Of a stretch of 49,121 nt of DNA, positions 43,544-49,121 are shown piece by piece. Position numbers and translations under genes: made by a program. This stretch comes from Arenimonas malthae CC-JY-1 (lineage in GTDB: Bacteria > Pseudomonadota > Gammaproteobacteria > Xanthomonadales > Xanthomonadaceae). The stretch's first letter is position 1; every line of letters starts with the position of its first letter. Under the pieces are notes generated by a model. The model was not told the origin of the DNA, searched no databases, and was given only the letters and a program-made list of their open reading frames with translations. The stretch lies in NCBI RefSeq assembly GCF_000747075.1, contig NZ_AVCH01000042.1, forward strand, positions 1 to 49,121. The letters are read 5' to 3'.

Positions 43544-44141
43544 TTCCGCGGGCGCCCGCCAGCGACGCCTCCAGGTCGCCGCCGAGGCCGCCCGGCTGCT
43601 CGCCGAACAGGGCGGCGACCCGGTGGTCGCCCGGCGCAAGGCCGCCGAGCGCCTGGGCTTCCGCGACCCGGCCTCGCTGCCCTCGGGCGACGAGATCCGC
43701 GAGGCGCTGGCGGCGCACCGGCGGCTGTTCGCGGCGGGCGGCGACGAACCACGGTTGCGCCAGCAGCGCGAGGCCGCGCTGGCGGCGATGGATTTCTTCG
43801 CGGAATTCTCGCCCCGCCTGGCCGGCGCGGTGCTGGACGGCAGCGCCGACGCCCGCAGCGCGATCGAGCTGCACCTGCACGCCGACGACCCCGACGCGGT
43901 GGCGCGAAAACTGATCGAACGTGCCATCCCCGCCGTGCAGCGGCCGCGGCGCCTGCGCCTGGAACGCGGCCCGGCGCGGGAGTTCGCGGCCTGGCATTTC
44001 GAAGCCGACGGCCTGCCCTTCGAACTGGTCGTGCTGCCGCGCCAGGCCGAGCGCCAGGGCCCGCTCGACCCGCTCGACGACGCGCCCATGGCCCGCGCCA
44101 ACCGCGGTGCGCTGGCGCGCCTGCTGGCCGGCCAGCCCTGA
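43518..44141 (+). CDS. Conserved hypothetical protein (possible nucleotidyltransferase-like fold)
   Basis: 207 residues. The N-terminal half is helical and Ala/Arg-rich. The second half has LAGAVLDGSADARSAIELHLHADDPD followed by alternating strands and ends in a helix. This resembles a family of small proteobacterial proteins, some recorded as UDP-N-acetylmuramate-alanine ligase by name only; no MurC catalytic motif is present here. The GSA-x-S/LHLHAD pattern hints at a nucleotidyltransferase-like fold, but this is weak. It overlaps the end of the PBP1A gene by 26 bases in another frame, so it is probably translationally coupled to it. Confidence 0.75.
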   Translation: MKRRSTSSDSAGARQRRLQVAAEAARLLAEQGGDPVVARRKAAERLGFRDPASLPSGDEIREALAAHRRLFAAGGDEPRLRQQREAALAAMDFFAEFSPRLAGAVLDGSADARSAIELHLHADDPDAVARKLIERAIPAVQRPRRLRLERGPAREFAAWHFEADGLPFELVVLPRQAERQGPLDPLDDAPMARANRGALARLLAGQP

Positions 44142-44148
44142 AACGCGA

Positions 44149-44171
44149 ACGCCCCGCGCGGGGCGGGGCGT
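44149..44171. terminator. Hairpin between convergent genes
   Basis: Stem ACGCCCCG against CGGGGCGT with a short GC-rich loop, 7 bases after the hypothetical gene and 27 bases before the gltA stop. It could end transcription from both sides, though U tracts are poor. Confidence 0.55.
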
Positions 44172-44198
44172 CCGGTCAAACAGGCCTGGCGTCGCGCC

Positions 44199-45488
<1,290 letters not shown>

Positions 45489-45596
45489 GGGCTGACTCCT
45501 TTCAGGGATGTGCGGGCCGCATCCGGGAAGGTCTTGGCGCGACGCACGCAACGCGAAACGGAAGATGCCGCGCCGGGGGCGGGCACCATTCGCGGA

Positions 45597-45626
45597 AGTA
45601 TCGCATAGGCCCCGCCGCGAAGTCAG
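45597..45626 (-). promoter_or_regulatory. Possible gltA promoter
   Basis: Minus strand CTGACT (45626-45621), 18 bases, GATACT (45602-45597), about 110 bases before the GTG. Each hexamer matches the sigma-70 consensus at about 4 of 6 positions. The leader between this site and the gene shows no other recognisable element. Confidence 0.3.
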
Positions 45627-45666
45627 TGACGAAGGCGTGGACTTTGGTACGGTTCCCGCAACGCAA

Positions 45667-45690
45667 AAGGCCACCCCGGGGGGTGGCCTT
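45667..45690 (-). terminator. Rho-independent terminator of rpmE2
   Basis: Perfect stem AAGGCCACCC against GGGTGGCCTT with a 4-base loop. On the minus strand it is followed by further T residues (CCTTTTGCG), 38 bases past the rpmE2 stop. It separates rpmE2 from the gltA promoter. Confidence 0.8.
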
Positions 45691-45728
45691 CCTTGCGAAC
45701 CGCGTGCCCGGCGACGCCGGGCCGGCGC

Positions 45729-45971
45729 TTACTTGGCGTAGCGCTTGCGGAAGCGGTCGACGCGGCCGCCGGTGTCCATCACCTTCTGCTTGCCGGTGTA
45801 GAACGGGTGCGACGCCGAGCTGATGTCGATCTTGATCAGCGGGTATTCGTTGCCGTCTTCCCACTTGACCGTTTCCTTGCTGGAAAGGGTCGAACGGGTG
45901 AGGAACGCGAAGTCGGAGGACAGGTCCTGGAAGACGACTGCCTTGTAGTTCGGATGGATGTCGGCCTTCAT
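45729..45971 (-). CDS. rpmE2: 50S ribosomal protein L31 type B
   Basis: 80 residues with [16 protein letters not shown] at the start and the [25 protein letters not shown] tail. The four zinc-binding cysteines of the type A protein are absent, so this is the zinc-independent C-minus paralogue. In many bacteria that form is the zinc-starvation version, although some Xanthomonadaceae keep it as a main copy. A single-gene unit with its own terminator. Confidence 0.95.
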   Translation of the reverse strand: MKADIHPNYKAVVFQDLSSDFAFLTRSTLSSKETVKWEDGNEYPLIKIDISSASHPFYTGKQKVMDTGGRVDRFRKRYAK

Positions 45972-46059
45972 GGCTGGAGTTCCGCCGTGGATTCGTGGGA
46001 AAGACCGGGATTATAGGCCGGAACCGCCGCCTGCCGCAAGCCCGCCCCCGCCCTGCCCG

Positions 46060-46992
46060 TCACGCCCCCAGGGCGGCGCGGACCTGGGCCTCGAACCGGG
46101 CCTGGTCGTATTCGAGCAGGATCCAGGCGTTCTCGGGCCGCCCGGTGCGGCGCTGCCAGTCTACCAGGGTGGCGCCGCGGCTGAGGCGGCCCTCCAGCTC
46201 GACCGCCAGGTAGCGCTCTTCGGCCCGCCGCACCCCGTCGGGCTGCAGGGCCACGGCCATGGCCAGGGCGTCGGCGCTGTGGAAAAGCCCACCGCGCCGG
46301 CCCTTCGACCAGTCGCGCGTGTAGCGCGAGATGGCCTCGTAGAACCGCCCGCGCCCGTCCCCCGCCTGCAGCCAGCGGTCGAAATCCTGGTGCTGGAAAC
46401 CGTGCCGGACCACCGCCTCCCAATCCACCACCTCGGCCCGGGGGAAGGCGCGGAACACCACGTCGGCCGCCTCCGGGTCGAAGGCGATGTTGAACTCGGC
46501 CGGGATCGACGTGTTGCCCTGTCCCGTGACCGCGCCACCCATGATCACCAGCCGCCCCACGCGCGACGGCAGGTCGGGATCCAGGCGCAGGGCCAGGGCC
46601 AGGTTGGTCAGCGGCCCCAGGGTGACCAGCAGCAGCTTGCCGGCCTGCTCGCGGGCGATGCGGATGATCGCCAGCGCGGCGTGTTCGTCTTCGGCCCGGG
46701 CCGCGGCGGGCTCGTAGCCGGTGTCGCCGAAGCCGTCGTTGCCGTGCACGTAGGCGGCATCCTCGGCCGGGTGCACCAGCGGCACCGGGCAGCCGGCGTA
46801 GACCGGCACGTCCACGCCCGCGACCTCGCAGAGCTTGAGCGCGTTGGCCACGGTGTGGCGCAGGCCGACGTTGCCGGCGGCGATGGTCAGGCCCAGCAAC
46901 TCGTGGCGGGTGTCGGCGAAGGCCATCAGCAGGGCCAGCGCGTCGTCCACGCCCGGGTCGGTGTCGATCAACAGCGGGATGCGTTCGTCCAT
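46060..46992 (-). CDS. Nucleoside hydrolase (inosine-uridine preferring type)
   Basis: 310 residues. It cleaves the N-glycosidic bond of ribonucleosides to free base and ribose. The calcium-binding N-terminal motif LIDTDPGVDDALAL (Asp10, Asp12, Asp16, Asp17), VTLGPLTNLALAL, VIMGGAV, and EFNIAFDPEAADVVF are characteristic of the IUNH family. The late active-site His/Asp appears as HSADALAMA. The ATG at 46992 is 34 bases after recG ends, so it may be co-transcribed with recG. Confidence 0.93.
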   Translation of the reverse strand: MDERIPLLIDTDPGVDDALALLMAFADTRHELLGLTIAAGNVGLRHTVANALKLCEVAGVDVPVYAGCPVPLVHPAEDAAYVHGNDGFGDTGYEPAAARAEDEHAALAIIRIAREQAGKLLLVTLGPLTNLALALRLDPDLPSRVGRLVIMGGAVTGQGNTSIPAEFNIAFDPEAADVVFRAFPRAEVVDWEAVVRHGFQHQDFDRWLQAGDGRGRFYEAISRYTRDWSKGRRGGLFHSADALAMAVALQPDGVRRAEERYLAVELEGRLSRGATLVDWQRRTGRPENAWILLEYDQARFEAQVRAALGA

Positions 46993-47026
46993 CGGCCGAT
47001 TATGGCCGAATCGCGCTTCGCCGCGC

Positions 47027-49121
47027 TCAGGCGCCGGCGAAGCGGGCCGCGCCGCCCACCCAGCGCGCGACGACGCGCTCGGCCAGCGCCGGCGCTTCGG
47101 CCAGCAGCGAATCGGCGGCGCGGTGCACTTCGGGCAACAGGTCGGCGTCGCGCGCCAGGTCGGCGACGCGGAAGCTGGCCAGGCCGGTCTGGCGCGTGCC
47201 AAGCAGCTCGCCCGGGCCGCGCAGCTCCAGGTCCTTTTCGGCGATCAGGAAGCCGTCGGTGCTGGCGCGCATCACTTCCAGCCGCTCGCGCGCCAGCGCC
47301 GACAGCGGCGGCTTGTAAATCAGCACGCAGCTCGACGCCGCCGCGCCGCGGCCCACGCGCCCGCGCAGCTGGTGCAGCTGGGCCAGGCCCAGGCGCTCGG
47401 CGTTTTCGATGATCATCAGGCTGGCATTGGGTACGTCCACGCCGACCTCGATCACCGTCGTGGCGACCAGGAGGTTCAGTTCGCCGGCCTTGAAGCGCGC
47501 CATCACGGCCTGTTTCTCCGCCGGCTTCATGCGCCCGTGCAGCAGGCCCAGCCGCAGTTCGGGCAAGGCGGCGCCGAGCTGTTCGTAGGTACTTTGCGCA
47601 GCCTGGCCCTCGACCTCCTCGCTGTCCTCGATGAGCGTGCACACCCAATAGGCCTGCCGGCCTTCGGCGCACGCGGCGCGGATGCGTTCCACGACCTCGG
47701 CGCGGCGTTCGCCGCTGACCGCCACCGTCGTCACCGGCGTGCGGCCGGGTGGCATTTCGTCGATCACCGACACGTCGAGGTCGGCGTAGGCCGACATGGC
47801 CAGCGTGCGCGGGATGGGCGTGGCCGTCATCACCAGCTGGTGCGGCACCTGGCTGCCGGAGAGGCCCTTGTCGCGCAGCGCCAGGCGCTGGTGCACGCCG
47901 AAGCGGTGCTGCTCGTCCACGATCGCCAGCGCCAGGCTGGCGAAGGCCACGCCCTCCTGCATCAGCGCGTGCGTGCCCACGACCACCTGCGCCTGTCCGG
48001 AGGCGATCTCGGCCAGGGCCGCGGCGCGCGCCTTGCCGGTGACCTTGCCGGCCAGCCAGGCCACGCGCAGGCCCAGCGGTTCCAACCAGGCGCGGAAATT
48101 CGACAGGTGCTGCTCGGCCAGCAGCTCGGTGGGCGCCATCAGCGCCACCTGGCGCCCGGCCTCGACCGCGTTGGCCGCGGCCAGCGCCGCCACCACCGTC
48201 TTGCCACTGCCGACGTCGCCCTGCACCAGGCGCAGCATCGGCTCGGGGCGCGCCATGTCCCTGGAAACCTCGTCGAGCACGCGCTGCTGCGCTCCGGTCA
48301 GGTCGAAGGAAAGGCGATTGCGCAACGCGGCTGCCAGCTTGCCCTTGGGCCGCACCGGCATCGCGCCGTGCGCGCGCAGTGCGATGCGCTGGCGGCGCAG
48401 GCTCAGGTGGTGGGCCAGCAGCTCTTCCAGCGCCAGCCGTCGCTGCGCGGGATGGCGGCCGGCGGAGAACAGCGCCAGGTCGGCGTCGGGCGGCGGACGG
48501 TGCGCGGTCAGCAGCGCTTCGCGCAGGGTCGGCAGGCCGAGGCGGTCGCGCAGTCCTGACGGCAGCAGTTCGAGCTCTTCGGCCGGCGGCAGCCGTTTCA
48601 GCGCCTCGCCCACCAGCTTCGCCACCGAGGCGGGGCCCAGGCCTTCGACGGCCGGGTACACGGGATCGAGGCGGTCGCGCGGCGTCGCATCGGCGTCGTC
48701 GGCGAGCAGGCGGTAGCTCGGGTGCACCATCTCCAGGCCGTGCTGGCCCGGGCGCGCCTCGCCGTAGCAGACCAGCCGCCGCCCCGGCACGAACTGCGCC
48801 ACCTGCGCCTTGCCGAAATGGAAGAAACGCAGCACCAACGTGCCGCGCGATTCGTCCCCCACCGCCACCCGAAGCAGCGGGCGGTAGCGGAAGCTGCGTT
48901 CGACCGCCACCACCCGCGCCTCGACCTGGGCCGGCTGGCCCGGCACGAGGTCGGCGATGGCGGTGATGCGGGTGCGGTCCTCGTAGCGCAGCGGCAGGTG
49001 CAGCCAGAGGTCCTGCACGGTTTCCAGCCCGCGTGCGGCGAGCTTTTCGGCCACCTTGGGGCCGACGCCGGGCAGCGTGCCCACGCGCGCCCCGCCGCCC
49101 GCGGCCAGCGAGGGCGCGGCG
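47027..49121 (-). CDS. recG: ATP-dependent DNA helicase RecG (5' end cut by the window)
   Basis: At least 698 residues; the start is beyond the right edge. A GTG at 49084 is in frame, but the reading frame stays open to 49121 (reading AAPSLAAGGGAR before it), so the true start may be further on. A wedge/OB domain (about 20-160) is followed by two helicase domains with Walker A GDVGSGKTVVA, DEQHRFGV (motif II), TATPIPRTLAMS (motif III) and QLRGRVGRG (motif VI). The LxGVGPKVAEKLA helix-hairpin-helix is at the N-terminus. RecG remodels stalled replication forks and branch-migrates Holliday junctions. Confidence 0.95.
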   Translation of the reverse strand, partial: AAPSLAAGGGARVGTLPGVGPKVAEKLAARGLETVQDLWLHLPLRYEDRTRITAIADLVPGQPAQVEARVVAVERSFRYRPLLRVAVGDESRGTLVLRFFHFGKAQVAQFVPGRRLVCYGEARPGQHGLEMVHPSYRLLADDADATPRDRLDPVYPAVEGLGPASVAKLVGEALKRLPPAEELELLPSGLRDRLGLPTLREALLTAHRPPPDADLALFSAGRHPAQRRLALEELLAHHLSLRRQRIALRAHGAMPVRPKGKLAAALRNRLSFDLTGAQQRVLDEVSRDMARPEPMLRLVQGDVGSGKTVVAALAAANAVEAGRQVALMAPTELLAEQHLSNFRAWLEPLGLRVAWLAGKVTGKARAAALAEIASGQAQVVVGTHALMQEGVAFASLALAIVDEQHRFGVHQRLALRDKGLSGSQVPHQLVMTATPIPRTLAMSAYADLDVSVIDEMPPGRTPVTTVAVSGERRAEVVERIRAACAEGRQAYWVCTLIEDSEEVEGQAAQSTYEQLGAALPELRLGLLHGRMKPAEKQAVMARFKAGELNLLVATTVIEVGVDVPNASLMIIENAERLGLAQLHQLRGRVGRGAAASSCVLIYKPPLSALARERLEVMRASTDGFLIAEKDLELRGPGELLGTRQTGLASFRVADLARDADLLPEVHRAADSLLAEAPALAERVVARWVGGAARFAGA

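Noticed and set aside
43518-44141. UDP-N-acetylmuramate-alanine ligase (MurC)
   Set aside because: It lacks the ATP-binding GTxGK motif and is less than half the length of MurC; that name in relatives appears to be a carried-over error.
45489-45674. Longer citrate synthase N-terminus
   Set aside because: The extra residues are not family-like and cover the promoter. The GTG at 45488 has a good AAGGAG.

Overview
The window is about 49 kb of very GC-rich (roughly 70% by eye) bacterial chromosome. Gene content and order point to a gammaproteobacterium of the Xanthomonadaceae/Lysobacteraceae (Xanthomonas–Lysobacter–Luteimonas type). The main clues are the recG, nucleoside hydrolase, rpmE2, gltA and ponA–pilMNOPQ neighbourhood, a class I aldolase beside pyk and pgk, and REP-like intergenic palindromes. 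No rRNA, tRNA, CRISPR array, transposase or phage gene was seen. Genes are packed tightly and many adjacent starts and stops overlap.

Layout from left to right. 1-4.4 kb: start of an unidentified gene at the edge, then an RND efflux permease with its lipoprotein adaptor. 4.5-12.8 kb: a DUF6498-like membrane protein and a central-carbon block (class I fructose-bisphosphate aldolase, pyruvate kinase, HAD phosphatase, phosphoglycerate kinase, GAPDH), with a GNAT acetyltransferase and the tRNA-modification gene tsaC inside it. The aldolase/pyk gap holds two large palindromic elements that share a core. 13-15.4 kb: an OmpW-like porin, an S1/P1 nuclease and a persulfide-dioxygenase-like metallo-hydrolase. 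15.4-19.3 kb: a RegB/RegA-type redox two-component system, divergent from an OprC-like copper TonB receptor. 19.4-23.1 kb: a TetR regulator translationally coupled to a DevBCA/MacAB-like ABC exporter.

23.1-30.8 kb is the most unusual part. A minus-strand operon of eight genes encodes a sulfide:quinone oxidoreductase, a DUF2892 membrane protein, an RND adaptor and permease, a DUF3365 lipoprotein with a CxxCH haem motif, a zinc-ribbon thioredoxin (TrxC) and an AhpD-like CxxC protein. It is divergent from an ArsR-family repressor whose two cysteines are spaced exactly as in the persulfide sensors BigR and SqrR. One 26-bp palindrome overlaps both divergent promoters. I read this as a sulfide/persulfide-responsive system that adds an efflux pump and thiol-redox proteins to SQR; the pump's substrate is unknown.

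30.8-49.1 kb is mostly housekeeping: transketolase, two sodium/proton-coupled transporters in tandem, the pilMNOPQ type IV pilus assembly operon, divergent penicillin-binding protein 1A, a small conserved hypothetical, citrate synthase, ribosomal protein L31 type B, a nucleoside hydrolase, and recG running off the right edge.
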